Below, in pieces: positions 8,185 through 17,903 of a DNA stretch of 64,000 nucleotides; the stretch's first letter is position 1; every line of letters starts with the position of its first letter. Position numbers and translations under genes: made by a program. This stretch comes from Scytonematopsis contorta HA4267-MV1 (GTDB lineage Bacteria; Cyanobacteriota; Cyanobacteriia; Cyanobacteriales; Nostocaceae), in assembly GCA_019359035.1 (NCBI GenBank), contig JAHHIC010000093.1, positions 1 to 64,000 on the forward strand. The letters are read 5' to 3'. Below the pieces are notes generated by a model. That model ran no database searches and was not told where the DNA came from. It saw only the letters and a program-made list of their open reading frames with translations.

Positions 8185-11100
8185 ATGCCTAGTCCAGCTA
8201 CGAGCGAATTACCTAAGCCAAAAGATTGGAATGAATTTGAGGATATTGTGTGGGAAATTTACACAAGGAAATGGCAAGGTTCACATGTGGAAAGATACGG
8301 TAGAAGTGGGCAACAGCAACATGGTATTGATATTTATGTGAAACCAAAAAATTCTAATTGTTGTATAGCAATTCAATGCAAGCGCTATAAAAACGGTAAA
8401 CTTACTAATAAAGATATAGAGGAAGAAATAAAAAAAACTCGGTCGTTTACATCTGAGATTGAAGAATATATTATTGCAACAACAGAATCAAGAGATACAA
8501 AGCTTCAAGATTATGTTCGAGAGCTTAACAAGAAACGTAAATCAGAAAATAAATTTATTGTTGATATAGTTTTTTGGGAAGACATCTGTAGTGATTTAGT
8601 AACTCATAGTAACTTTGATTTACTGAAAAAATATTATTCAGGGTGGGAAGAAGTTTATAAAAATCAAAATTATGTTTCGCTGGCAGAAGCGAAGAAAAAC
8701 TATTTAAAGAAACTCAGGCATATTTTCAATTATGTAAATCTTGCTGGTATTGATGTGGAAGGTGAGAATACCCATCAATCTGGAAAACTAGCAAATATTT
8801 TTGTCGCTCCAAGCTTAGAGTTTGATGATTTTTATCAAAAGTTAAAGAAAAATGAAAACAATAAAACTCAACAGGAAGAAGTAAAGCAGAGGAAAGTTTT
8901 AGCAACAAAATTGTTTAAAGAACAACAATCAAAGACAGCGTTAATACTAGGTGTACCAGGGTCAGGGAAAACTGCTTTAATCAGTTACTTTGTACTTTCT
9001 TTATGCGGAAGTACACTAGATGAAGTAGCTGATATTCAAAAAATAGAGAAACAAACCGAATTGTCTAATGGTAGTAATAAATTTCTGGGAACTAGAAATT
9101 GTATCTATGGAAAACTTAAACCTATTAATATTGGACTTTCAAATGAAATAGATTGGCTACCAATTGTAATTCGCATTCGAGAATTAGCTCTCCATTCAAA
9201 TATAAGTATTCTAGATTTTGCTCGATATAGGTATTGTGCTGATTTACCTAATTCAAATGAGTTTTTTGAAAATTGGCTTAGGGAAGGAAGAGGGGTAATT
9301 TTTTTTGATGGGTTAGATGAAGTAGGGACAGAGAAACTAGCGAGAATTATTGAGCAAATAAAATTATTTTTAGATACCTATCCTCAAAATAGAGTTATTA
9401 TTACTTCTCGTCCTATAGGTAATCCAGGTCGTTACTTTTCTACTAACGAGTTTTCTCATTACCACATTCAACCTTTTCATAAAAATCAAGTAATTGTCTT
9501 TATTATTCGCTGGTATGAAAGTATTTTCTTAGATAAATCACAAGCAATAGTTCATCAAAATAATCTTAGACAAGCTATATTTGATAATCCTAGGCTTGAG
9601 CAACTTGCTAGTAATCCTTTACTATTGACAATAATACTGTTAATCCATCGCGAACAAAAGCAGTTACCGAAAAGACGTAATGAGCTTTATGATTGTGCTA
9701 TTAATACACTATTGGATTCTTGGGATAAACATAAAGAAATAAGAAATCATGAAGTTTTGCAATATTTGGTAGTAGATGATTTACGCTGGCTGATGGCACG
9801 TTTAGCGTACTGGATACATACTCAAGGTGGATTAGATGAACAAGAAGGAGGAATATTAATTGAACGAGATACACTACTGGAAAAATTATGTGAGTACATT
9901 CAAGATATAACAGGAATAAAATATCATAGAGCAGAAGCAGAGGCAAAGCGATTTTTAGATAAAATAGTAGGCGACCGCGCTGGTTTAATCAGTAATCAAA
10001 GTGATAATTTATATGGTTTCGTACATAAAACCTTTCAGGAGTATTTAACAGCAGAAGATATTTATAATAAAGCTAAAGAACAGCGCACATTGGAGCCTAT
10101 ATTAAGTGCAATCGAATTACATTTACATGAACCATACTGGAATGAAGTAATTTTTCTACTGGTAGCAAAATTGAAACAGAAGGATGCTATACAGGCAATG
10201 CAGGCAATACTCGAACATGATAGCGAGTATGAACGATGGTTACATAGAGATTTGTTATTTGCTGGACGTTGTTTAACTGAGAATCTGAAACAGTGGGAAC
10301 AAGGAGTAGAGAATATAGACCTAGTAAAAAATATTTTAAATCAAATTGTTAAACTAGAAGCTGCGAATGATTTCCCAATTCCTCGCGAAGCTAGAAAAAA
10401 TATCTCTGATATTTTATTGAATCTAAGTGGGACTATCTTTGAGAATAAATTACTACGAATACTGAATCAATATGCTTCAAAAAAGAATCAAAAAGTAGAT
10501 TTAATATATAGATTAGCACTGGGAGGACATGAAGAAGCTGTTGATGATATTTTGCAGTTACTAAAAAATAAACATACAAATGAGCGAGTAATCGAAATTA
10601 TAAGAAATGCTCTTAAATATAGTAATATTTCTGATTTTTTGATTCAAAATTTTATCTCACATTTTCATGGAGAATTAGAAATAGCTGAAGCTTTGAATAT
10701 GCTTGGCTATCGTGATGATTATGTAGACCATGTTCTCAATGTTGATGGCTACAATAAAGTTTATGAAGATATGGCTTATGAAAAGCATCAACAACAACTT
10801 ATAGAAGAAGCGCAGTCTATTTACTCTGAGATAGATGTGTTATTGAGCAAATTAGAAAATAATTCTAATTATGAAGCGGTAATAAATGAATTAATAAATT
10901 GGTTAGGGTATGAAGATTACGGTGTGAATGAATATGTAGCAAGAGAGTTAGGTAAATTCAGTGATGTTTACTCAGAGATTGAAATTAAACTTATGGAAGA
11001 ATTTAAAGGTAAATCATCTGATGAATATTTTTATATGGTTTTAGCTTTAGGGTATTTAAGAAAACCTTCTGAGAATGTAATAATTATTTTAACTTCATTG

Positions 11101-11451
11101 CTTCATCATGATGAAAATGTATTTGTACGTGCGGATGCAGCTAAAGCTTTAAGCCATTTAAATATTTCTCATGATGTTGTTATGAGTGAGCTACTTAAAT
11201 CTTTAAAAGATGTTAGTCTATTTGACTCATCTCAACCATACACCTTTCCTGGTAATCCTTATGAAGAAGCTTTATATTTTAACTCTCAAGTATTTAAAGC
11301 CTTAGTTCAGTTAAGTAAAACGTCTGATACAGTTGCTTCTACTTTGGCTCAATGGATAGAAGAAAATCAGCATAAAGAAGATATTAAATGTGCAGTTGAT
11401 GCACTTTGGGAAATAGTGGAAGGTTCACCAGTCAAAGATTTGCAGCGATAA
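8185..11451 (+). CDS. NLR-like defence protein: PD-(D/E)xK nuclease + NACHT + helical repeats
   Basis: 1088 residues. Residues 11-130 form a restriction-endonuclease-like domain of Mrr type: E18/E19 region, GID with D49, and QCK with Q64/K66. A NACHT NTPase follows: Walker A GVPGSGKT (256-263), Walker B IFFDGLDE (about 372-379), TSRP sensor, and VHKTFQEYLTAEDIY, typical of the NACHT winged-helix end. From about 660 to the end are helical HEAT-like repeats (EDVFVRADAAKALSHL-type units), probably the sensing part. Proteins with this architecture (Avs/bNACHT class) detect phage proteins, oligomerise and degrade DNA. It stands alone on the plus strand and has no GGCGCC sites, unlike its flanks, which hints at acquisition by transfer. 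All catalytic residues appear intact. Confidence 0.85.
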   Translation: MPSPATSELPKPKDWNEFEDIVWEIYTRKWQGSHVERYGRSGQQQHGIDIYVKPKNSNCCIAIQCKRYKNGKLTNKDIEEEIKKTRSFTSEIEEYIIATTESRDTKLQDYVRELNKKRKSENKFIVDIVFWEDICSDLVTHSNFDLLKKYYSGWEEVYKNQNYVSLAEAKKNYLKKLRHIFNYVNLAGIDVEGENTHQSGKLANIFVAPSLEFDDFYQKLKKNENNKTQQEEVKQRKVLATKLFKEQQSKTALILGVPGSGKTALISYFVLSLCGSTLDEVADIQKIEKQTELSNGSNKFLGTRNCIYGKLKPINIGLSNEIDWLPIVIRIRELALHSNISILDFARYRYCADLPNSNEFFENWLREGRGVIFFDGLDEVGTEKLARIIEQIKLFLDTYPQNRVIITSRPIGNPGRYFSTNEFSHYHIQPFHKNQVIVFIIRWYESIFLDKSQAIVHQNNLRQAIFDNPRLEQLASNPLLLTIILLIHREQKQLPKRRNELYDCAINTLLDSWDKHKEIRNHEVLQYLVVDDLRWLMARLAYWIHTQGGLDEQEGGILIERDTLLEKLCEYIQDITGIKYHRAEAEAKRFLDKIVGDRAGLISNQSDNLYGFVHKTFQEYLTAEDIYNKAKEQRTLEPILSAIELHLHEPYWNEVIFLLVAKLKQKDAIQAMQAILEHDSEYERWLHRDLLFAGRCLTENLKQWEQGVENIDLVKNILNQIVKLEAANDFPIPREARKNISDILLNLSGTIFENKLLRILNQYASKKNQKVDLIYRLALGGHEEAVDDILQLLKNKHTNERVIEIIRNALKYSNISDFLIQNFISHFHGELEIAEALNMLGYRDDYVDHVLNVDGYNKVYEDMAYEKHQQQLIEEAQSIYSEIDVLLSKLENNSNYEAVINELINWLGYEDYGVNEYVARELGKFSDVYSEIEIKLMEEFKGKSSDEYFYMVLALGYLRKPSENVIIILTSLLHHDENVFVRADAAKALSHLNISHDVVMSELLKSLKDVSLFDSSQPYTFPGNPYEEALYFNSQVFKALVQLSKTSDTVASTLAQWIEENQHKEDIKCAVDALWEIVEGSPVKDLQR

Positions 11452-11633
11452 AGCTGAGTTTTTCACAGCGAGATGTGTGCCCCGTCTTATCGCCATCAAA
11501 ATTCTTAAACAAAACCGAGGCGCCAATTGGCAGTTTGACCAATTATCGTTATTTCTAGTGGGGCAGGGAAATAAAACCTATCCCCGCTTGCCGAAGAGGA
11601 CACAGTTTTTAACCTGAGCAAGGGTAGTGGAGC

Positions 11634-11735
11634 GGCGCCTGCAACAAAAAATGCTGCCAATGACTATGTTCTTCCAATAACGTTATTGGAAAAAGCACTC
11701 TAACTCTTCATGTGCTGACTCTGGAGCGCCTGTCG
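11634..11735. repeat. Copy of parB-related palindromic repeat
   Basis: Begins GGCGCCTGCAACA, contains the perfect 20-bp palindrome TTCCAATAACGTTATTGGAA at 11672-11691, then CTCTTCATGTGCTGACTC. The same order (GGCGCCTGC, palindrome, CTCTTTATGTGCTGACT) occurs at 26694-26790, and a related order inside parB at 20202-20275. Confidence 0.7.
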
Positions 11736-11777
11736 AGGTAATTGAAGAAGCGACAAGTTATTAAGTCTTGTAACGAT

Positions 11778-11890
11778 AATTGAGGTTGATCCGAGATATA
11801 ATTTACCTCTCTAAATCTTTCAAATCTAGATATAGCGGGGTTTTTAACCACTAATTTTGATGCGCGTGCGTATCTCGGTTCAACCTCAAT
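11778..11890. repeat. Inverted-repeat element, terminator or MITE
   Basis: The left arm ATTGAGGTTGATCCGAGATA and right arm TATCTCGGTTCAACCTCAAT are inverted copies with one extra base in the left arm. They are 113 bp apart end to end, with an AT-rich middle. Placed between two convergent genes, it could end transcription from both sides or be a small mobile repeat. Confidence 0.6.
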
Positions 11891-11904
11891 AGTGGTGTTT
11901 GAGT

Positions 11905-12957
11905 TTATTGCAATGCCTGTTCAATCTCTTCCAACTCACTCTTTAGTTGTGCTAAAACGGCTTCTTCTTCGATTAATTCCTGCTCTAATTGGAAGAAAAC
12001 AAGTGGCATAGTATTTTTAGGAATACAACTTTTAGCTTTGCTGAGACGTGCAACTTTTTGAGACTGTAAATTGTAATTTGGCTTAACTATTTCCTCAAGC
12101 TTCTGTTGAAGACGTTGACGTTGACCTGTTGTCAAAACAGTTGGGGTTATATCTTGTTCAGAATTTGGTAGCTCACCAGGTATAAACTTACTTCCACCAG
12201 CGTAGTAGCAGAGAGGAAAATTTTCACCTAAATCTAGCATTTTTTTCACAAATGGATGCTGCTCCCCAGGAGAGCGTACAGGTACTTGATTAAATAAGTA
12301 AATCAAAATGTCTAGTATACGAGCATAGCCATCTTTTTCCACTGACGCTTTGCCTTGTAGAGCTTCTAGCAAACACTCGGTAAAATAGCTGTATCGCGAA
12401 TTATAGTATGATTTTTCATCTTCTAATGAAGAAGCAACCACAACTCGACCAGTACCAATGTCTAAAGCTTCTAAAAGAGTAGGGGGTACAGGAGACTTAA
12501 TAAATACTTCGTCAATATCCTTAAGTCCTGGTATTCCACCTGCATGACAGCAATCTAATAATACAACAAGCTTACGAGATTTGATGGCTTCGATTTTTTG
12601 GGTAAATTCTAATCCTGATATCGCCGTATCTACTCGTTGCCTTCCGTCGTAACCATAGGGCACTAAAAAGTACTCATTTGTACTTTTCAGTTGAACTCCA
12701 TGACCAGAGAAATATACGATGACAGTAGCATTCGGATTTTGATTTACTCGTTCGATAAGTCGGTTAAAAGCATCTATAATACCTTGACGATTTGCTGTTT
12801 TCTCTGTCAATAATTCAACCTGCCCTTGCGGGTAAGCAGCGCAATTGGGGTTAACTAGCACATCACGTAAAGCTGTTGCATCTTTCACCGTTACTGGAAG
12901 GTCTGCGCCAACTCCAATTAGTAATGCGTAACCATTATAAAACGTTTTTTGTGTCAT
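11905..12957 (-). CDS. Caspase-like (C14) protease, last gene of the Ubl-conjugation operon
   Basis: 350 residues, cytoplasmic (no signal). The caspase/metacaspase fold starts at once (ALLIGVGADLP, DATALRDVL). The catalytic His is in VIVYFSGHGVQ near residue 85 and the catalytic Cys in LLDCCHAGG near residue 136. After about 260 comes a helical tail (SQKVARLSKAKSCIPKNT, then QLEQELIEEEAVLAQLKSEL) similar to short docking helices seen on cyanobacterial effector proteins; that comparison is from memory. It begins 54 bp after the RRM/E2 gene and shares its strand, so it is probably the effector or a processing protease of that system. It could cleave Ubl conjugates, the Ubl precursor or host proteins; the sequence does not decide between these. 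Confidence 0.8.
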   Translation of the reverse strand: MTQKTFYNGYALLIGVGADLPVTVKDATALRDVLVNPNCAAYPQGQVELLTEKTANRQGIIDAFNRLIERVNQNPNATVIVYFSGHGVQLKSTNEYFLVPYGYDGRQRVDTAISGLEFTQKIEAIKSRKLVVLLDCCHAGGIPGLKDIDEVFIKSPVPPTLLEALDIGTGRVVVASSLEDEKSYYNSRYSYFTECLLEALQGKASVEKDGYARILDILIYLFNQVPVRSPGEQHPFVKKMLDLGENFPLCYYAGGSKFIPGELPNSEQDITPTVLTTGQRQRLQQKLEEIVKPNYNLQSQKVARLSKAKSCIPKNTMPLVFFQLEQELIEEEAVLAQLKSELEEIEQALQ

Positions 12958-13011
12958 TACTTGCTCCTGTAATTTGTTTTTTGTGTAAGTAGTAACTTCT
13001 AATTTTCTCCA

Positions 13012-16000
13012 TCAAACTTCAGAACTTAAAGCAGACTGGATAACTTTGATAAATGACGAAAGATTATCTATATTTCTAGGATTGTTTAGTGTGGAAGGTC
13101 GCCAACCACCAGGCTCATTAATCGACTTAACGTTGCAACAATACCAAGCCCAGCCTTGATGAACTTTTGCGCCATGAAAAGCCATGTTGGGAAAATAGTG
13201 ATGAGCATTTTCCCATCCCTTAATTGTTAAATCATTTTCCATATACCAACCAATTGGAGGGGTATGAGGATAAGATTTAGGAAAATCAATCCGTATCTTG
13301 GTATATGGTTGATACCAAATAGGAGGCAAGCGGAACTTGCGGATAATTACGTAATCAAGCGTAGTTTCATCATATTCTATACCCGCAAAAGGATTTCCCT
13401 CGCTGTCTGTAGAATAATGTAGCGCAATATCATATATATGAGTTAGTACAAACAGATCGTGTTCCGAAAGTTCACCTTGAATCTTATCTTTAGGCCAACG
13501 TGGATTTTTGATATCTACCATGCCACGTTCAATACAATACCAGCGCATTTTAAGCAACCAGTCATAATCAAAGAATTTATCATTATCTTTTTGTTCTCGC
13601 TCTCTCACTAAGTCAAATTGTAGGGATATCAAATCCTGGTAGGGACATTTTTGATAAGCAGGAAGTGGTAAATATCTAAGCAAATTTTCAGTTTCACGTA
13701 GCTGTTCATTAATAAATTTCCAATCAAACCAACGGTCAGCTAAAATCCTCGATTTTTCAACTAATTGTAAGGCAGTTTCTTTGGCTTCAGCACTTTGCTT
13801 TTGAGCGTGTTCTTTAGCTCGTTGCCAAAGTGAAGAAACTAGTTGATTAAGATTTTCAATATCTTCTTTATTTTTCCATCTTGCGCGTTTGAAATTATTT
13901 AGATTATGTAATTGACTAAATACTTGACCAATGTGAGCATCATTTTGTAGCATCCTGAGAATTTCATTTGCGCGGTATCGTACTAAATGGTTCGTTTCAT
14001 CACCACATCGTTTCGCACGTTCACTGGTGTAATTCCAAGCTCTATCTAGACGTAAACGATACTCTTCGGGGGACTTGGACACTCTCATTCCACTTGGTCG
14101 CGTTTTTAGAACCTCATGAGCTGCCTTGATAGCATTAAAGATTTCAATAAAGTCTTGTTCATCGTTATCTTGAGCCATTCGCTCACAAGCCCTAATACGC
14201 TCATCTAGCAACGATTCAAAAAGCGAGGCTGATTTTTTTTGCTTTTCCTGCGCTGTCTGCCATGCATCATTTAGACGTTGACGCATAGGGTAAAGAAGAC
14301 GTGCCAATCCTTGAGTGTTTATCTTTTCAGAAATTAACTGCTGTACTTGATTAATTTTTGTGAATACTAAATCAAATTTTTCTTCTGCAACCAAACGTTC
14401 GCACTCTACTACTTGCGGCTCTATTTCCTGCACGGTAGAATCAGAAACTGTATTACAAGCTTGCCAAACCTGTTCCAATCGTTCTGCAAGTTCTTGACGG
14501 ATTTCGCGATGAAGGTCTATTTCTTTAAGATGATTTTGAACTCTTATAACGGAGGAGCGTACTTCACGAATGTCTGTTTCTGATTGGAATATAGTTTCTA
14601 CTTCTTTTACTAGTCTGAAGGCTTCCTCTCTTCCTTCGTTTTCTCGTTTTCTTAGTATGTTGAAGAGTTTGCCAATGCGGTTTTCTTCAACGCTTTTCCA
14701 CTGACGAGACAAGGAACTGCGCTTAATGCGGTCGCTCCAGTGGCGAAGTTTTCGATGTAAGTCGCCAATATTTTCGCTATCTATGACTGCTTGAATATTA
14801 TCAATTTCTTTAGATAATGCTTCACTGATTTGGCGGTTTCTTTCAGCAATTCGATTACTTAGTGTTTCCCAAGCAGTGTTAAGAGTCTGGCTAACAGTCG
14901 CGACTGTGCGTCCATCTAGCGGCAAAGTCTTCTTGACTTGTTGAAGTTGTTTGATGCTTTCGAGTAATTTTTCTGCTTCCCTTGTATCAGAGGCTTCATT
15001 TTTTATGGTCTCAACAGCTTTTAGATAATTTGCTCGCTCTTTTGTAATCTGTTGATCTAATGTGTTACCCGCTTGCAAAAGCTGTTGCCATTGGTCTAAA
15101 GGAACGGAAAATCTTGTTTCTTTAATTAACTGCTTAATGTCGGTCAGTTGTTCGTGCTTATCCCGCAAAGTAGCTTCGTCGTCATCCAATATTTCAAAAG
15201 TAGATTGTAAGGCAGAAGAGACAGCATCTTTAGCAGACTTAAATTGAGAAAAGGCATTTTCAGTTTCAGTTTTTGTATTCACCCATAACTGCTGTTGGAG
15301 CCTTTTTAAGTTGGTTAGACGGTGACTTTTTTGTAGTGATGGCAGTGGAGGATTATTGATAGTATAGAAGAAATCTAAAATTTCTTCTTTAAAGGCTTTT
15401 AACTGCTGATAACGCCTGACAAGTACCCTATATTGTTTGTTCTCGGTCTTGTCTTTTAGCTCGTTAAATTTTTCATTTAATTGGTAGTAAACATCTTCTG
15501 CCTTATCTAACCAAAATCTTCCTAACTGTTTCCGTGCAGCTTTAATCCGCTTCTCAAAGAATTTAGTATAATCGATAGGTAAATCAAGAGAAAATAAGTA
15601 ACTAGGAACTGACCAAAGAAAGCGGCCAATTTCAGAATAGCTTTCCCATGTAGACCAATTAATAGTCAATTCATGCAAATTTTCTTCAATCGAAGATAGG
15701 TCGCTTTCAAATTCTTGACTAGCTCTTTTTAAGCGCTTATCCTTTATGTCCCAACAATACTTGATTCTCTCTTCAATCGTGCAGGATGTAGCTAAATTAA
15801 TTTCTCCATCACGTAATAAAATGAGACGGGTGTTGTGACTTTTCTTGACCTGTTCCTCTAACTCTTTATAATTAGTGTCTTTTTGAACACGCTCTGCTAA
15901 CTCATAAATATTTTGATTGAGTTGTTCTAACGTCGATTCAGTTTTATGTTCCTTGGGTAGTACTTTACGTATTTGAATTTGTTTTCCATTAAATTGTATG

Positions 16001-16425
16001 GATTTCACAGTCTCAGCTTTAGTTTTAGCCTTCTCATCAGTAAAGGTGATAAAACCATAGCAGCTATTTTGTTTATGTATTACGTTAATTTCTTCAATAA
16101 TACCAAATTGTTCAAAAAACTTTTTGAGTTCAGATTCGTCAGTTTCTAAAGGTAGCTGAGAGACATTAATTTTACGCTCTATAGATTTTTCTTCGGCAGG
16201 GCGACGAATCGAAAGAATGCACCCTTCCCAATTAGCTTTATCATGTGCTAATATTTTTTGATAGCCCTCTAAAGAAGCAACTTCGATAAAACAAAATTTT
16301 TTACCATTTTCTGTATGTTTAAGCTCTAAATCTATAACTTCAGTTATTTTTTCAAAAAATTGACGAATATCTTCTTGGCTTTTAGATGTAGGAAAATTAT
16401 TAATTACCAGAGTAAAATACTTCAC
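13012..16425 (-). CDS. Two RRM domains + long helical region + E2-like C-terminal domain
   Basis: 1137 residues. RRM1 (about 3-75) has LVINNFP and GKKFCFIEV in the RNP2/RNP1 places. RRM2 (about 84-155) has INVSQLP and CYGFITF. About 165-960 is charged, helical and coiled-coil-like (many E/K/Q/L, a few W). The C terminus (about 985-1137) looks like a ubiquitin-conjugating (E2) fold: FRLPPIWYQ, KIRIDFPKSYPHTPP, then GWAWYCC with C1096/C1097, GGWRPS, and a final helix. The YPxxPP turn and the W-C-then-W-P order are E2 hallmarks. The gene sits 26 bp after the JAB-E1 gene. It probably moves the Ubl to targets, and the RRMs suggest RNA binding as sensor or target guide. The E2 call is from pattern only; no HPN triad is evident. 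Confidence 0.65.
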   Translation of the reverse strand: MKYFTLVINNFPTSKSQEDIRQFFEKITEVIDLELKHTENGKKFCFIEVASLEGYQKILAHDKANWEGCILSIRRPAEEKSIERKINVSQLPLETDESELKKFFEQFGIIEEINVIHKQNSCYGFITFTDEKAKTKAETVKSIQFNGKQIQIRKVLPKEHKTESTLEQLNQNIYELAERVQKDTNYKELEEQVKKSHNTRLILLRDGEINLATSCTIEERIKYCWDIKDKRLKRASQEFESDLSSIEENLHELTINWSTWESYSEIGRFLWSVPSYLFSLDLPIDYTKFFEKRIKAARKQLGRFWLDKAEDVYYQLNEKFNELKDKTENKQYRVLVRRYQQLKAFKEEILDFFYTINNPPLPSLQKSHRLTNLKRLQQQLWVNTKTETENAFSQFKSAKDAVSSALQSTFEILDDDEATLRDKHEQLTDIKQLIKETRFSVPLDQWQQLLQAGNTLDQQITKERANYLKAVETIKNEASDTREAEKLLESIKQLQQVKKTLPLDGRTVATVSQTLNTAWETLSNRIAERNRQISEALSKEIDNIQAVIDSENIGDLHRKLRHWSDRIKRSSLSRQWKSVEENRIGKLFNILRKRENEGREEAFRLVKEVETIFQSETDIREVRSSVIRVQNHLKEIDLHREIRQELAERLEQVWQACNTVSDSTVQEIEPQVVECERLVAEEKFDLVFTKINQVQQLISEKINTQGLARLLYPMRQRLNDAWQTAQEKQKKSASLFESLLDERIRACERMAQDNDEQDFIEIFNAIKAAHEVLKTRPSGMRVSKSPEEYRLRLDRAWNYTSERAKRCGDETNHLVRYRANEILRMLQNDAHIGQVFSQLHNLNNFKRARWKNKEDIENLNQLVSSLWQRAKEHAQKQSAEAKETALQLVEKSRILADRWFDWKFINEQLRETENLLRYLPLPAYQKCPYQDLISLQFDLVREREQKDNDKFFDYDWLLKMRWYCIERGMVDIKNPRWPKDKIQGELSEHDLFVLTHIYDIALHYSTDSEGNPFAGIEYDETTLDYVIIRKFRLPPIWYQPYTKIRIDFPKSYPHTPPIGWYMENDLTIKGWENAHHYFPNMAFHGAKVHQGWAWYCCNVKSINEPGGWRPSTLNNPRNIDNLSSFIKVIQSALSSEV

Positions 16426-16451
16426 GTTACCACCTCTTCATAGTTAATATA

Positions 16452-17900
16452 TTATTTGGAATTATTAAAGTAGTATGTCAAAGGAAGAGTATCGCCTAAG
16501 CCAGTTACACCATTTTCGCCGCAAATTCTACAGTGATTGTCTTTACGGTAGATGCATTGTTCAATGGAGTTTACTAGCATGTTATAGCTTAAAGATAAAA
16601 CTGGCTCTTTAAAATTACAAATTAAATTGTGAAAAATTTCTAGAGCAAGATTAGTAGTGATACCATTTAAATGACGAACTGATGGGTCTGGAATATCTAC
16701 ATTTTGAATATAGCCTTGCTCAGTCATCATTTGTTTAAGATTATCCGAGGCAAGCTCTCGGTTCACTTCAGTCATATTAATTAGACCTGCACATAATAAG
16801 CAGGCATCTTCTGAACCAGGAAGAAACAATTGGACATCACCAAAAGCATCAATGATTTTTTCTCCATCAGTGTTAATAATTACCCCCATATTGATTAAAG
16901 GAATTAGATATTGTTCGCATACGGTTTGTAAGAATAAACGTGAATAGTAATTATCTGTTGCAGAAACTAACAGGTCGCAAGTTTTTAGTTCTGATGTGGC
17001 ACTTTCGGTCGCAGCATTCTTTCTAATCATACGCACTTCGCATTCCGTTTTAACTTGTCGGATTACCCGACGCGCTATTGAAACTTTAAAACTCCGGTTA
17101 TGAACGTCGTTTTGTGTCAATCCTAATAATCGGTTACGGTTAGTTTCCTCGACTCTATCTGCATCAACTAATACAAAACGCTTTACACCTAATCTTGCTA
17201 AACCTTCTGCCATTAGTGAACCTGTTCCACCAAGACCTACGATACCTATTTTTAGACTAGAAATTAACTGTTGACCTTCTTTACCAAAAGCACGAACTTG
17301 TCGGTCATGCATACCATCTAGAGATTCACTGGATGATGTTTTATTACAATTAATTATCCTCAGAGGGAAGTCACAGCCCACAATTCTAGATACATTAACT
17401 GGCTTGGGAACACCAGTAGACAAGTTCCATACTCGTGCAGCTAGAGAGTTTTTACCTACAACAATACTGCCCAAAATAACTATGGGAAAATTCTTGCCAA
17501 GCCAAGCAGCTTCTTCAGCTTCAAAATGGTCATCAATAGCAGAAAACTCTACACTTCCAGAAGAAAAAGGATGAGAGTGAACATGAATAATACAAAGCTT
17601 TTCTTTCACCGCTATTTTGAGAATGCGGTTATTAAATTCTCTAGTGAGACTAACTCCTGTGTAATGAGCATAATCTAAATCATTTTCTGTTGGGATAATG
17701 TACTCACGTCCCAAAAGACGTAGAAAATCATGGCGCTTTTTGTTAATTATCTTTTGAGCATAAGAATATCCTGCAAGAATAACCCCAAATTGCTCATTTT
17801 CTAAGCAGGATAACATATGTTCTTGTATGGCGAAATACATTCCACTAGGCAGATTTATTTCAACATTTTCCCAATTTGTTGTAGTGGTTAACTGTTTCAT
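16452..17900 (-). CDS. JAB deubiquitinase-like + E1 (ThiF-type) adenylation fusion
   Basis: 482 residues. The N-terminal JAB/JAMM domain (about 20-165) has a glutamate in NEQFGVILAG and the metal ligands in HVHSHP (about 105-110) with a downstream SAIDD. The E1/ThiF domain (about 205-440) has KIGIVGLGGTGSLMAEG (about 217-233), VLVDADRVEETNRNRLLG and ATDN, which together bind ATP and Mg. CLLC and CRIC pairs probably hold zinc. No cysteine stands at a clear E1 catalytic position in the crossover region, so it may only adenylate, as MoeB/ThiF do. JAB would remove or process the Ubl. The start ATG lies 3 bp after the Ubl stop; all four operon genes share the strand. Known relatives are the E1 and JAB enzymes of bacterial Ubl systems such as type II CBASS and Bil. 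Confidence 0.82.
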   Translation of the reverse strand: MKQLTTTTNWENVEINLPSGMYFAIQEHMLSCLENEQFGVILAGYSYAQKIINKKRHDFLRLLGREYIIPTENDLDYAHYTGVSLTREFNNRILKIAVKEKLCIIHVHSHPFSSGSVEFSAIDDHFEAEEAAWLGKNFPIVILGSIVVGKNSLAARVWNLSTGVPKPVNVSRIVGCDFPLRIINCNKTSSSESLDGMHDRQVRAFGKEGQQLISSLKIGIVGLGGTGSLMAEGLARLGVKRFVLVDADRVEETNRNRLLGLTQNDVHNRSFKVSIARRVIRQVKTECEVRMIRKNAATESATSELKTCDLLVSATDNYYSRLFLQTVCEQYLIPLINMGVIINTDGEKIIDAFGDVQLFLPGSEDACLLCAGLINMTEVNRELASDNLKQMMTEQGYIQNVDIPDPSVRHLNGITTNLALEIFHNLICNFKEPVLSLSYNMLVNSIEQCIYRKDNHCRICGENGVTGLGDTLPLTYYFNNSK

Positions 17901-17903
17901 AGA

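Larger units (their letters stand above)
11452..11904. other. Intergenic region between convergent NACHT and caspase genes
   Basis: No gene supported. It holds two GGCGCC sites (11519, 11634), one copy of the palindromic repeat family (11634-11735) and a separate 113-bp inverted-repeat element (11778-11890) that probably serves as, or inserted beside, a bidirectional terminator. Confidence 0.5.
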
